From: Aequorivita sinensis
GTDB lineage: Bacteria; Bacteroidota; Bacteroidia; Flavobacteriales; Flavobacteriaceae
NCBI RefSeq assembly: GCF_006346335.1
Contig: NZ_VDMC01000017.1
Location: forward strand, 1-45,896
Reading direction: 5' to 3'
Length of the DNA stretch: 45,896 nt
Below, piece after piece: positions 24,669 through 33,910 of this stretch; position 1 is the first letter of the stretch; each line of letters begins with the position of its first letter. The notes under the pieces were generated by a model, which saw nothing but the letters and a program-made list of their open reading frames with translations, was not told the DNA's origin and did no database searches. The position numbers and the translations under genes are program-made.

Positions 24669-25046
24669 TTATTTCCAACTTATATAATAGGATTTTGACT
24701 GGTAACCGTGATTTTTTTGTGCCGCTCTGATTTCAACCTTGAATCCTCTTGCAGCTAAATATTTTGGATAATTAAATGTATTCATTAAAGCATTACCACC
24801 GCTGAAAGGATAAATTCGTCGATAATTATATTCCACCTCGGAAATAGATTTTTCTTTAAATCCTTTCATGTCAGTGTCAATAAAATCAAAGCTGATATGT
24901 GTTTCTTCATTCTTAGCTTTTTCAATTATTGCTAAATTTAATACTTCGTAGTTTGGATGGTAATTGAAAGTTTGCATTAGAAAATCTTTATTCTCGGGAA
25001 TTTTATCTGACAAACATAATTTTTCCAATATTTCTACATAATTCAT
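24669..25046 (-). CDS. Small hypothetical protein
   Basis: A 125-residue soluble protein of mixed fold, with a helical start (MNYVEILEKLCLSDKIPENKD less one residue) and a strand-rich end (GFKVEIRAAQKNHGYQSKSYY). No known family seen. Its composition is protein-like over the whole length, and no other gene competes for this stretch. It is transcribed away from the hsd operon. Confidence 0.55.
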   Translation of the reverse strand: MNYVEILEKLCLSDKIPENKDFLMQTFNYHPNYEVLNLAIIEKAKNEETHISFDFIDTDMKGFKEKSISEVEYNYRRIYPFSGGNALMNTFNYPKYLAARGFKVEIRAAQKNHGYQSKSYYISWK

Positions 25047-25349
25047 ATTCTCAATTAATTAAAGATTCAACGATTTTTAAACTTAAGCATATAAAGAAAC
25101 TAAATCTCACGCAGATGTTTTGACTATTTTTTCAAAGAATTTTTCAAAGGTTGATTTTAAAAGATATAGTCTAATCGCTTTTTCAAGTTATTTGCCAGCA
25201 ATAATTTCTAAAACGGTATTATTTGTTTAGTATCATTTTTCGTTCAAAAATCTCAACTTTAGTTTGTTTTTATTTCAACTTAACAATAACACTTTTACAA
25301 CTGTTTTGAACTGTTAAAACTCTTCTTAATTAAATCTTAAAATAAATGT

Positions 25350-25357
25350 TATATTTG
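25350..25357 (+). promoter_or_regulatory. Candidate -7 box of the hsd operon
   Basis: TATATTTG fits the Bacteroidota TAnnTTTG consensus, 125 bp upstream of hsdM. No clear -33 element at the usual distance. The remaining 25047-25481 gap is AT-rich and shows no gene. Confidence 0.35.
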
Positions 25358-25481
25358 AAATTATCTCCCCTTGAAATTTATTGATAGTAATTTTTTCCTA
25401 AGAGGGAATGATATGTAATGTTTTAATTTAGGAGAAAAATTTTATTAAATAATTAATCACAAAAAGAGTATCATCTTATAA

Positions 25482-26993
25482 ATGGCAAAAACAAAAAATA
25501 ATTTTGAGCAGGACCTGTTCAAAGCAGCAGATAAATTGCGTAAAAACATAGACGCTGCAGAGTATAAACACGTAGTTTTAGGGCTTGTATTCTTAAAATA
25601 CATTTCGGAATCTTTTAAAGAATTGTACGATAAATTAGAGGCAGACGAATGGTCCGATCCTGAAGACCGCGATGAATATTTGGCCGAGAATGTCTTCTTT
25701 GTTCCTAAAATGGCACGCTGGAGTCATATTCATGCACAAGCCAAGCTTCCTTCTATTGGTCAAACCTTGGATGAAGCTATGGAAGCTATAGAAAAGGAAA
25801 ACAAAGAACTTAAAAACGTGCTGCCGCAGGTGTACGGAAAAGCCAATCTAGACAAAACTGCTTTGGGTGAGCTGATCGATTTGATTTCTAATACAGATTT
25901 ACAAGCCGAAAATGAAAACTCTAAAGATCTCTTTGGTCGAGTGTATGAGTATTTCTTAGGCGAATTTGCCAATGCCGAAGGGAAAAAAGGCGGACAGTTC
26001 TATACTCCTAAAGCTATTGTGAGATTAATGGTTGAAATGATTGAGCCATACAAAGGTAGGGTATATGACCCAGCAAGTGGTTCTGGGGGAATGTTTGTGA
26101 TGAGTGAAAAATTTGTTACGGAACACCAAGGAAACATAAAAGATATTACGGTTTATGGGCAAGAGAGTAACCAAACGACTTGGAAGCTTTCTAAGATGAA
26201 CTTGGCTATTCGCAATATCAACTCTAAGTTTGTGGCTTGGAATACAGAAGGTTCTTTTTTAAAAGACGCACACCCTGACTTGAAAGCCGATTTTGTTATT
26301 GCCAATCCACCGTTTAATCAAAGCGATTGGGGTGTGGATATTTTGCAAGAGGATGCACGTTGGAAATACGGAATCCCACCCAAAGGGAATGCTAATTACG
26401 GTTGGTTACAGCATATGCTTTATCACTTAGCGCCTACGGGTGTTATGGCAACGGTATTGGCAAATGGTTCGTTGAGTTCTAACACCTCAGGCGAGGGCGA
26501 TATCCGTAAAAACTTTGTGGATGAAAATTTAGTAGAGTGCATCGTAGCCTTACCAAAACAACTATTCTACAACACGGGTATTCCTGCTTGTATTTGGTTT
26601 ATGCGTAGGAATAAAACTAGCGACAAAACCTTATTTATTGATGCCTCTGAACTGGGCTTTATGAAATCTCGTGTGCATAGAGACTTCTCTGAAGAAGACA
26701 TTGCTAAGATTTGTGATACTTACCATAATTGGCGTGCTTCGACAGGCTCAGCATCTAAATACGAAGATGAAAAAGGCTTTTGCAAAAGCGCATCGCTTGC
26801 AGACATACAAAAACACAGCTACGTATTAACTCCTGGCCGCTATGTAGGTATTCCAGACGAAGAGGACGACGGCATCCCCTTTGAAGATAAAATGGCTGAC
26901 CTTACCACAACACTTAAACAACAAATGCAGGAAGAAGAAGCCCTAAACCAAGAAATTAAAACACAACTGGCTAAAATTGGGTTTTCGTTATGA
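25482..26993 (+). CDS. hsdM: Type I restriction-modification methyltransferase subunit HsdM
   Basis: A 503-residue N6-adenine methyltransferase subunit. The N-terminal HsdM_N domain (FEQDLFKAADKLRKNID, YKHVVLGLVFLKYISE) is followed by the catalytic domain: KGGQFYTPKAIVRLMVEM, the SAM-binding motif DPASGSGGMF (196-205), and the catalytic NPPF (275-278). Length and motif order are normal. The stop overlaps the hsdS start by 4 bp (26990-26993). It forms a complex with HsdS to methylate the recognition sequence and with HsdR to restrict unmodified DNA. Confidence 0.96.
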   Translation: MAKTKNNFEQDLFKAADKLRKNIDAAEYKHVVLGLVFLKYISESFKELYDKLEADEWSDPEDRDEYLAENVFFVPKMARWSHIHAQAKLPSIGQTLDEAMEAIEKENKELKNVLPQVYGKANLDKTALGELIDLISNTDLQAENENSKDLFGRVYEYFLGEFANAEGKKGGQFYTPKAIVRLMVEMIEPYKGRVYDPASGSGGMFVMSEKFVTEHQGNIKDITVYGQESNQTTWKLSKMNLAIRNINSKFVAWNTEGSFLKDAHPDLKADFVIANPPFNQSDWGVDILQEDARWKYGIPPKGNANYGWLQHMLYHLAPTGVMATVLANGSLSSNTSGEGDIRKNFVDENLVECIVALPKQLFYNTGIPACIWFMRRNKTSDKTLFIDASELGFMKSRVHRDFSEEDIAKICDTYHNWRASTGSASKYEDEKGFCKSASLADIQKHSYVLTPGRYVGIPDEEDDGIPFEDKMADLTTTLKQQMQEEEALNQEIKTQLAKIGFSL

Positions 26994-28225
26994 GTAGTGT
27001 AGAAGACAAAATTCCTGAAGGTTGGGTGGAAACTACTTTGGGTGAAGTTTCGATTAGAAAGCAATACGGATACACTGAAAGTGCATCTAATGAGGAAATT
27101 GGACCAAAATTTCTAAGAATTACCGATATCCAGAATGATTTTATTAATTGGAAGACAGTTCCTTTCTGTCTTATCTCAGATTCAGATTTAGAAAAATATA
27201 AACTAAAAATTGGAGATGTTGTAATAGCTAGAACAGGTAATTCTACAGGTGCTACTGCAACAATTAAAGAAGAAATAAACGCAGTATTTGCATCATATTT
27301 AATTAGATTTCAACTCAATTCAGAAATAGCTGACTATAATTTTATTGATTTTTTAGTTCGCTCAAGGTTATGGAGCGGTTTTGTTAAATCTGTAAAAAGT
27401 GGTTCAGCACAAGGTGGAGCAAATGCAAACGATTTTGCGATGTTTCCAATAAATCTCCCACCCCTCCAAGAACAAAAAGCCATAGCCGAAGTCTTAACCG
27501 CCTTTGATGATAAAATAGAAAACCTACGTGCTCAAAACCAAACCCTAGAAACCTTGGCACAAACCATTTTTGCAGCGTGGTTCCTGCCTAGCCGGCAGGC
27601 AGGTGGGAAATATCAGGTGGGGGATGAATTGCCGGAGGGTTGGCGTGTTGGTGAAATTGGTGATTTGACAGTAATTAAGAGAGGTGGCTCCCCCAGACCG
27701 ATTAAAGATTATATTTCAGATTCTGGTTATAGATGGTTAAAGATTTCAGATGCAACCGCAACTGACTCTCCGTATATTTTTGAAATAAAAGAACATATTA
27801 AAGTTGAAGGATTAAGTAAAACAACCTTAAAGAAAGCAGGTGATTTAGTTTTATCCAATAGTGCTACACCAGGTATGCCAAAGTTTTTAGCTGTTGACAC
27901 TTGTGTTCATGATGGTTGGATGCATTTCCCTAGCTCGATCGTATCAAATGAGTATTTGTATTTACTCTTTTTACACATTAGACCAAAATTAGTTCAACAA
28001 GGTAGCGGGAGCGTATTTGTGAATTTAAAAACCGATATATTAAGGTACTACGAAACAATTATACCATCTAATCAAGCTTTAAAAGATTTTGATAAATTAA
28101 TAAAACCTGTTTTCGATAAAATTTTAAATAATTCCAAACAAATCCAATCTCTAACCAAAACTAGAGACACTTTATTGCCTAAACTCATGAGTGGGGAGTT
28201 GCGGGTTGAGGGGTTTAAAAAATAA
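26990..28225 (+). CDS. hsdS: Type I restriction specificity subunit HsdS
   Basis: A 411-residue specificity subunit with two target-recognition domains, each introduced by IPEGWVETTLGEVS (start) or LPEGWRVGEIGDLT (middle). The central conserved coiled coil reads PPLQEQKAIAEVLTAFDDKI and ETLAQTIFAAWF; the C-terminal one ends TRDTLLPKLMSGELRVEGF. Between the first coiled coil and the second TRD the frame is interrupted, in phase, by a palindromic repeat (27583-27603) encoding LPSRQAGG. It overlaps hsdM by 4 bp and is followed after 5 bp by a DUF3800 gene. The recognition sequence cannot be deduced by eye. Confidence 0.95.
   Translation: MSSVEDKIPEGWVETTLGEVSIRKQYGYTESASNEEIGPKFLRITDIQNDFINWKTVPFCLISDSDLEKYKLKIGDVVIARTGNSTGATATIKEEINAVFASYLIRFQLNSEIADYNFIDFLVRSRLWSGFVKSVKSGSAQGGANANDFAMFPINLPPLQEQKAIAEVLTAFDDKIENLRAQNQTLETLAQTIFAAWFLPSRQAGGKYQVGDELPEGWRVGEIGDLTVIKRGGSPRPIKDYISDSGYRWLKISDATATDSPYIFEIKEHIKVEGLSKTTLKKAGDLVLSNSATPGMPKFLAVDTCVHDGWMHFPSSIVSNEYLYLLFLHIRPKLVQQGSGSVFVNLKTDILRYYETIIPSNQALKDFDKLIKPVFDKILNNSKQIQSLTKTRDTLLPKLMSGELRVEGFKK
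27583..27603. repeat. Palindromic repeat inserted in frame in hsdS
   Basis: A 21-bp near-perfect palindrome (CCTGCCTAGCC / GGCAGGCAGG) with one mismatched pair, much more GC-rich than its surroundings. Such CCTGCC..GGCAGG palindromes are dispersed intergenic repeats in flavobacterial genomes; here it lies in coding sequence and keeps the frame open. Confidence 0.7.
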
Positions 28226-28230
28226 AAGAT

Positions 28231-28926
28231 ATGGAGTATAATATATATTGTGACGAAAGCTGTCATTTACCAAACGACACTTGTGATTATATGGTTCTAG
28301 GTGGTATCTGGTGTTTAAAGGATAAGAAGGAAGAGATTTTTAAGCGGCTAAGAGAAATAAAAGTTCAACATGGATTACCTGAGAAATTTGAAGTAAAATG
28401 GAATAAAGTTTCGCCGGGAAAACTAGACTTTTATATGAATCTAATTGATTATTTTTTTGATGATGATGATCTCCATTTCAGAGGGCTTGTTGTGAATAAA
28501 ACCATACTTGATCATGATAAACACAATCAAACGCACGATGAATTTTACTATAAAATGTATTTTGACTTATTGAAAGTGATATTAGAGCCAAGTAATTCAT
28601 ATAATATCTATATCGATATAAAGGATACGCAAGGTCAAGAAAAGGTTGACAAATTGAAAAACATTCTAAGAAATAGTCATTACGATTATGACAAGAAAAT
28701 AGTCAAGAAGGTTCAACAAATTAGATCGCACGAAGTAGAGTTGTTGCCTCTTGCAGATTTATTTATAGGTGCTATAGGTTATTTACACCGCGGTTTAAAA
28801 ACTAATTCCGCCAAATTAGCGCTCATAAATAGAATTCAACAAAGGTCGGGTTATAATTTATTTAGTTCCACACTTTTTAGAGAATCAAAATTAAATTTAT
28901 TCATTTGGAAACCTAGAATTAGTTGA
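28231..28926 (+). CDS. DUF3800 family protein
   Basis: A 231-residue protein with the DUF3800 pattern: an N-terminal YCDESCH motif, a mid-protein NIYIDIKDTQG strand with Asp, and a C-terminal VELLPLADLFIGAIGY helix. The acidic residues resemble an RNase-H-like metal site. DUF3800 proteins are common in defence and mobile regions but their activity is not established. It is placed 5 bp after hsdS and 4 bp before the next gene, inside the hsd operon. Confidence 0.82.
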   Translation: MEYNIYCDESCHLPNDTCDYMVLGGIWCLKDKKEEIFKRLREIKVQHGLPEKFEVKWNKVSPGKLDFYMNLIDYFFDDDDLHFRGLVVNKTILDHDKHNQTHDEFYYKMYFDLLKVILEPSNSYNIYIDIKDTQGQEKVDKLKNILRNSHYDYDKKIVKKVQQIRSHEVELLPLADLFIGAIGYLHRGLKTNSAKLALINRIQQRSGYNLFSSTLFRESKLNLFIWKPRIS

Positions 28927-28930
28927 ATAT

Positions 28931-29422
28931 ATGGATTTAGTTGAACTACCAGAAATAATAGAATTAAATGATTTCGGAGGAAATTTTAATGCTTTTAATG
29001 AGGCTGTATATGAAATTTTCAGAAAGGATTTTGTTATCAATAAACCGATATATAGAGGGAAACGTTTAGCCTTAAAGAAGCATCCAATAGTAAATGGTAA
29101 AGAATATACCTATTATCACTTCACACACTCTGGAGATATTGAAAATGAAAGAACTCCTGACTTTAGAAGAATGGAAAGGATAGGGTATCCAAAACCAATA
29201 ATTGATCATTCCACTTCTATATCATTAAAAGTATGGCGTAATAAAAGAGGAACTAAAAACAGAATTTTAATTTTATATGAAGAAGAAAGATATGTTGTAG
29301 TTCTTGAGGATAGAAACGACTATATTTTACCTTGGACAGCGTACTTCATCGAATATAAGAACCAATTAAGAAGATTTTTAAAGGAATACGAAGCTTATAA
29401 AAATGCCGAAACCGCTGATTAA
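28931..29422 (+). CDS. Putative BECR-fold (RelE/barnase-like) nuclease
   Basis: A 163-residue protein. PIYRGKRLALKKHPIVNGKE, YYHFTHSGD, then RTPDFRRMERIGYPKPIID, KNRILILYEEERYVVVLEDR and TAYFIEYKNQLRRFLKEYEAY form a pattern I associate with phage-type BECR-fold nucleases, with basic and His/Arg residues suitable for RNA cleavage. This is recognition by pattern; the family is not certain. It starts 4 bp after the DUF3800 gene, and the two genes form a compact insert between hsdS and hsdR. A toxin or guard role for the restriction system is inference. Confidence 0.55.
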   Translation: MDLVELPEIIELNDFGGNFNAFNEAVYEIFRKDFVINKPIYRGKRLALKKHPIVNGKEYTYYHFTHSGDIENERTPDFRRMERIGYPKPIIDHSTSISLKVWRNKRGTKNRILILYEEERYVVVLEDRNDYILPWTAYFIEYKNQLRRFLKEYEAYKNAETAD

Positions 29423-29436
29423 AGCGGCTTCTTTTC
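29411..29436 (+). terminator. Possible weak terminator or attenuator inside the hsd operon
   Basis: ACCGCT and AGCGGC arms (with GATTAA loop) are followed by TTCTTTTCTCCTTT. The stem overlaps the stop codon of the nuclease-like gene. A 180-bp AT-rich spacer separates it from hsdR, so hsdR may be partly uncoupled from the upstream genes. Confidence 0.35.
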
Positions 29437-29602
29437 TCCTTTAACACATGGTTATTGAGATAGCACAAAAGTACATATAATATTCAATATAAACAAATAA
29501 AAATAGATGTTATAAACAAGCCTACAAATTATACTCAACCAAATATAGGTTTTAAAGAATAAAAAAAGAACATTGAACGGCGGTTTAAAACAAAAGAATA
29601 AT

Positions 29603-32600
29603 ATGCTAACCGAAAACACCATAGAACAATCATTAATTGAGCAATTAATTGCACAAGGCTATACTTATTATTATGGTCCAGACATTGCGCCTTTTGGTGA
29701 CAATCCACAAAGAGAAAATTTTGCTTCTGTATTATTAGAGAATCATTTTAAAGATTCGCTTGAACGACTAAACCCTAATATTCCAGCATCAGCACTAGCG
29801 GAAGCTTACCAAAAAGTCATCAACCTAGGGACAGAAGATATTATGGAAAACAACGAGCGTTTTCATACTTATCTAACTAACGGTGTTACGGTTGAATTTA
29901 ATAAAGAGGGACGAACGGTTGGGGTAAATGCCAGGTTGATGGATGTTGAAAATCCAACGAACAATTCGTTTTGGGTTGTCAATCAGTTGGTGGTTAAAGA
30001 AAACAATAGTGAAAAACGATTTGATGTCGTTTTGTTTATCAATGGTTTACCACTAGTCTTTATAGAGTTAAAGAGTGCTTTAAACGAAAAAGCCACGTTG
30101 CGTAGAGCTCACCAACAAATTGGTAACTACAAAACTGCGACTCCTAGTATTTTCTATTATAATTCTATTTGTGTTATTAGCGATGGTATAGAAGCAAAGA
30201 CCTCTAGTTTATCTGCTCCCTTTTCTCGTTTTCTAAGCTGGCGCGCGCCTGAGCTTATAGAAAATGATCCACGTACAGAATTGCAGATTCTCACAGAACA
30301 TATGTTGGATAAAACGGTGCTTGTAAGGCTAATCAGGTACTGTACTGTTTTTGAGCAAGAAGAGAAAAAAGATGAAAAAACAGGTTTAATTTTTCAAATC
30401 AAAATTAAGAAGGTTGCTGCCTATCATCAATATTACGCAGTACAAAAAGCTGTAGAACAAACCATTCGTGCTACTCATAGCGAGGATGGCGACCGTAAGG
30501 TTGGCGTAGTTTGGCATACGCAAGGAAGCGGAAAGTCATTGTCTATGGTTTTTTATAGCGGGCAAATTATTGTGCAACCAGAGATGGAAAATCCAACATT
30601 GGTAATTCTAACCGATAGAAATGATTTAGACGATCAGTTATTTAGCACTTTTGGAAATTGTAAAGATTTACTGCGTCAAACTCCCATACAAGCCACAAGC
30701 CGAGATCATATTAAAGAACTTCTTAAAGTGTCTGGTGGTGGAGTGATTTTTACAACTATTCAAAAATTTGCACCTGCGGAGGGCAATGTTTTCGATACAC
30801 TATCAGAACGCACCAATATTGTGGTTGTTGCAGACGAAGCGCACCGTAGCCAATATGGTTTTAAAGCACGTGAAGTAGAAACCGATGAAGGATCAGAGAT
30901 CCGTTATGGAAATGCCAAGTATTTGCGGGATGCGTTGCCTAATGCTTCTTATCTTGGATTCACAGGAACGCCAATTGAAAAAGAGGACAAAAGTACCCCT
31001 GCAGTATTTGGAAACTATATTGATGTATACGATATAAAACGAGCTGTTGATGATGGCGCTACTGTTCCTATTAGCTATGAGTCTCGATTGGTTAAAATTA
31101 AATTGGATGAAAAGACAACTGAATCTATCGATTCTGAAATAGAAGAAATAGCAGGAGTATCTGAGGAGCAATTAGAATATGCTAAAAAAAGAACGGCCAA
31201 TATAGATGCTATAATTGGTCACCCAGAGCGCGTTAGAGATATAGCTGCCGATATCGTTTCGCATTTTGAAGCAAGGCAGGAAGTATTTGAAGGAAAGGCG
31301 ATGATTGTGGGTATGACACGAAGGATATGTGTTTTGCTATATAATGAAATCGTCAGGTTACGCCCCGAATGGCACCATGACAATATGGACAAAGGGGGTA
31401 TTAAAGTAATAATGACCAGTTCTTCAGACGATGAAGCTATTTTACAACCTCATCACACCACTAAAAGTCAGCGGAAAGATCTTGCCATTAGAATGAAGGA
31501 CACCACCGACGAATTAAAATTGGTGATTGTACGTGATATGTGGCTTACAGGATTTGATGCACCAAGTTTACACACCCTTTACGTGGATAAGAAAATGCAA
31601 GGAGCTAACTTAATGCAGGCGATTGCTCGGGTAAATAGAGTTTATAAAGATAAACCTGGCGGGCTTATCGTAGATTATATTGGAATAGGTCAAGATCTTA
31701 GGAATGCTATGGCGGTTTATATGCAAAGTGGAGGTGAAGGCGCTCCTGTTGTAGACATTCGAGAAGCTATTGCTGGTATGTTAGAGAAGTTCGAAATTGT
31801 AGAGCAGATGTTTCATGGTTTCGACTATAAAGAATACTTCGAGGCTGAAACAAGCAGAAGGCTGCAAATTATTTTGGCGGGTCAGAACTTTATTCTATCC
31901 AGTGAGAAACTAAAAGATAGGTTTTTAAAAGAGGTAACGCTGCTTTCAAAGCTTTATGCGATGTCTATACCAAGCCCAGAAGCGAATGCCATTAAGGATG
32001 TGGTTGCCTTTTTTCAAGCTATAAAAAGTAGGATTAATAAATTTACAGGCAGGAGTGGGAAGTCGGATTATGAAGTAGAAACAGCTATCAAGCAAATTAT
32101 TGATGATAAACTAGCTAGTGATGGAATTGTTGATGTATTTGAAGCTGCTGGTATTGAGAGTCCGAAGGTTAGTATTCTCTCGGATGAGTTTTTACTTGAG
32201 GTAAAGAATATGCAGCAAAAGAATGTTGCATTCGAGTTATTAAAGAAATTATTAAGTGATGAGGTTCGGATTCGTAAGACCCGAAATATAGCCCAAGGGA
32301 AGCGTTTTTCGGAGTTATTGGAATCGGTAGTGAAGCGTTATCACAATAATCAGATAGATTCGGCTCAAGTTCTTCAGGAGCTATCAGAAATTGCCAAAGA
32401 GATGCGATTGGAAGATCACAAGAGTGAGGAGTTAGGATTGAGTCCAGAGGAGTATGCGTTTTATAGTGTTCTTTCTCAGAATGATTCGACTAAGATGTTG
32501 GATGATGAAAAAATGAAAGAGTTAATTCACACCATTGTCGATGTTGTTAGAAACAATGCTACCGTTGATTGGAGTAAACGTGATGATGTTCGTGCAAAGT

Positions 32601-32722
32601 TGAGGTTAACGGTTAGAAAGATTTTAATGCGTTATGGCTACCCTCCTGATTTGGCTCGAATAGAAGCGGATAGGGTTATTGCTCAGAGTGAGAATTTGGC
32701 GGAGTTTTTTAGTGGGGTTTAG
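29603..32722 (+). CDS. hsdR: Type I restriction endonuclease subunit HsdR
   Basis: A 1039-residue motor/nuclease subunit from ATG 29603; an in-frame TTG at 29573 adds 10 unlikely residues. The N-terminal nuclease domain carries FDVVLFINGLPLVFIELKSA (D...ExK). The SF2 translocase has Walker A HTQGSGKSLSM, Walker B VVVADEAHRSQYG, YLGFTGTPIEKED, and motif VI QAIARVNRVYKDKPGGLIVD. The C-terminal helical region (LLKKLLSDEVRIRKTRN ... KILMRYGYPPDL) is complete. Length is normal. It cleaves unmodified DNA after ATP-driven translocation, in complex with HsdM/HsdS. Confidence 0.96.
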   Translation: MLTENTIEQSLIEQLIAQGYTYYYGPDIAPFGDNPQRENFASVLLENHFKDSLERLNPNIPASALAEAYQKVINLGTEDIMENNERFHTYLTNGVTVEFNKEGRTVGVNARLMDVENPTNNSFWVVNQLVVKENNSEKRFDVVLFINGLPLVFIELKSALNEKATLRRAHQQIGNYKTATPSIFYYNSICVISDGIEAKTSSLSAPFSRFLSWRAPELIENDPRTELQILTEHMLDKTVLVRLIRYCTVFEQEEKKDEKTGLIFQIKIKKVAAYHQYYAVQKAVEQTIRATHSEDGDRKVGVVWHTQGSGKSLSMVFYSGQIIVQPEMENPTLVILTDRNDLDDQLFSTFGNCKDLLRQTPIQATSRDHIKELLKVSGGGVIFTTIQKFAPAEGNVFDTLSERTNIVVVADEAHRSQYGFKAREVETDEGSEIRYGNAKYLRDALPNASYLGFTGTPIEKEDKSTPAVFGNYIDVYDIKRAVDDGATVPISYESRLVKIKLDEKTTESIDSEIEEIAGVSEEQLEYAKKRTANIDAIIGHPERVRDIAADIVSHFEARQEVFEGKAMIVGMTRRICVLLYNEIVRLRPEWHHDNMDKGGIKVIMTSSSDDEAILQPHHTTKSQRKDLAIRMKDTTDELKLVIVRDMWLTGFDAPSLHTLYVDKKMQGANLMQAIARVNRVYKDKPGGLIVDYIGIGQDLRNAMAVYMQSGGEGAPVVDIREAIAGMLEKFEIVEQMFHGFDYKEYFEAETSRRLQIILAGQNFILSSEKLKDRFLKEVTLLSKLYAMSIPSPEANAIKDVVAFFQAIKSRINKFTGRSGKSDYEVETAIKQIIDDKLASDGIVDVFEAAGIESPKVSILSDEFLLEVKNMQQKNVAFELLKKLLSDEVRIRKTRNIAQGKRFSELLESVVKRYHNNQIDSAQVLQELSEIAKEMRLEDHKSEELGLSPEEYAFYSVLSQNDSTKMLDDEKMKELIHTIVDVVRNNATVDWSKRDDVRAKLRLTVRKILMRYGYPPDLARIEADRVIAQSENLAEFFSGV

Positions 32723-32760
32723 GAGAGAGGCTTTCTGATTTTACTTGATGATGAAGGAAG

Positions 32761-32792
32761 GTCACTCGAGTGGACTCGGACATTAGCGAGGC
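32761..32792 (+). repeat. Diverged REP-like palindromic unit
   Basis: ACTCGAGTGGACTCGGACATTAGCGAG-type sequence follows hsdR and matches the terminal unit of the long repeats (GCGAG..CTCGC..CACTAGCGG) with several changes. It may serve as a transcription boundary. Confidence 0.5.
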
Positions 32793-32915
32793 TAAATTTA
32801 TTTTATTAGTTATTTATACAGGTGTCAATAAATAAGCACATTAATATAATTAAAGTTAAAACTTAAATCAGGGTATTGTTGGAACTTGCGGGATAACAAT
32901 TATATATTTAATCTT

Positions 32916-32939
32916 AAAATACACTTAAAAGTGTATTTT
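32916..32939. promoter_or_regulatory. Operator palindrome over the toxin-antitoxin promoter
   Basis: AAAATACACTT and AAGTGTATTTT form a perfect 11-bp inverted repeat with a 2-bp centre. The -7 box TATTTTTG (32934-32941) overlaps the right arm, 20 bp before the toxin GTG start. Binding of the XRE antitoxin here would repress the operon. Confidence 0.7.
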
Positions 32940-32960
32940 TGTTTGCAAATTAGGTTTTTA

Positions 32961-33482
32961 GTGAATACATTTGAACTCGAAATATGGGATGATGAAGCTA
33001 AGTGTTGTACTTTTTACACTGTAAAGGATGAAGGTGCAGACCTTAATGAAACAGATATGTTTTTTGAGAAATACGAAAATGACGTTATTTATAAGGAGCA
33101 TATTCAGCAATTAATATCCTTTGTTCTTAATGCCATTGGGGACAGACATGGGGCAATTGATGAGCTCTTTAATAGATATGAAAATGAAGTGGCTGGATTA
33201 CCTTCACATGGTCATTTGCACTTGGGAGAGCTTCACTATCACTTTCCAAATTTTCCCTTACGGCTTTATGCCCTTAGAATTACAAATGAGATCGTGATTT
33301 TATTTGGCGGTGGAATAAAGGATGGAAGAACCAATCAAGAGAGCAGTTTACATTATAAATGGGTTGACGCTTGTAATTATGCGAAGAGAATCATTCAATC
33401 TTTAAAAGATGGCAGCATAGTTATCAATAAGCAGAAACGAATTTTATTATCATTTGATGGGTCATCTGATATTATCTTATAA
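32961..33482 (+). CDS. HigB/RelE-like toxin of a toxin-antitoxin-chaperone operon
   Basis: A 173-residue protein read from GTG 32961 (VNTFELEIWDDEA); the longer frame from 32886 crosses the operator and is rejected. The centre has NFPLRLYALRITNEIVILFGGGIKDGR, the strand pattern of RelE/HigB-type mRNA interferases (Gp49-like), preceded by a helical region (HIQQLISFVLNAIGDRHGA). It is larger than a minimal HigB. It is followed by an XRE antitoxin gene after 17 bp and a SecB-like chaperone gene, the gene order of TAC systems. Confidence 0.7.
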   Translation: MNTFELEIWDDEAKCCTFYTVKDEGADLNETDMFFEKYENDVIYKEHIQQLISFVLNAIGDRHGAIDELFNRYENEVAGLPSHGHLHLGELHYHFPNFPLRLYALRITNEIVILFGGGIKDGRTNQESSLHYKWVDACNYAKRIIQSLKDGSIVINKQKRILLSFDGSSDIIL

Positions 33483-33499
33483 ACCAAAACTTAACAATT

Positions 33500-33910
33500 A
33501 TGAGAAGCAAAGTAGCACGTCGAATTTTGGCTGAGACTCCAGAAGAGACAAAAATATTTGTGAATCTGTATGCAGATATTTTGGTAAGAATTAAACAACT
33601 TTTAAAGGAAAATGGGCATACTCAAAAATCCTTTGCTGAAAAGTTGGACAAACGTCCTTCTGAAATTAACAAATGGCTTACTGGGAACCATAATCTTACC
33701 TTGAAATCTATTGCCAAAATGCAGGCGGAACTTGGAGAGCCTATCATCCACGTTCCTAGACGGGTGGCTTTTTCAGAAAAGGAATCTATAAAAAGACAAT
33801 TTACTGTTTATAAAAATCATCAATTTGATCCCACTGTAAAATTTGAAGAGGGTCAAAAGACGCTTAGAATACCTAAAACTTTTCAACCATTAGCCCATGC
33901 AGGAGAGTAA
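33500..33910 (+). CDS. XRE-family antitoxin (HigA-like)
   Basis: A 136-residue protein. The helix-turn-helix lies at about 30-85 (IKQLLKENGHTQKSFAEKL, RPSEINKWLTGNHNLTL). The C-terminal tail after residue 90 is extended (KFEEGQKTLRIPKTFQPLAHAGE less the last few residues), as expected for the chaperone-addiction region of TAC antitoxins, which needs SecB-like help to fold. It overlaps the chaperone gene by 14 bp. Likely autorepressor acting at the palindrome 32916-32939. Confidence 0.85.
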   Translation: MRSKVARRILAETPEETKIFVNLYADILVRIKQLLKENGHTQKSFAEKLDKRPSEINKWLTGNHNLTLKSIAKMQAELGEPIIHVPRRVAFSEKESIKRQFTVYKNHQFDPTVKFEEGQKTLRIPKTFQPLAHAGE

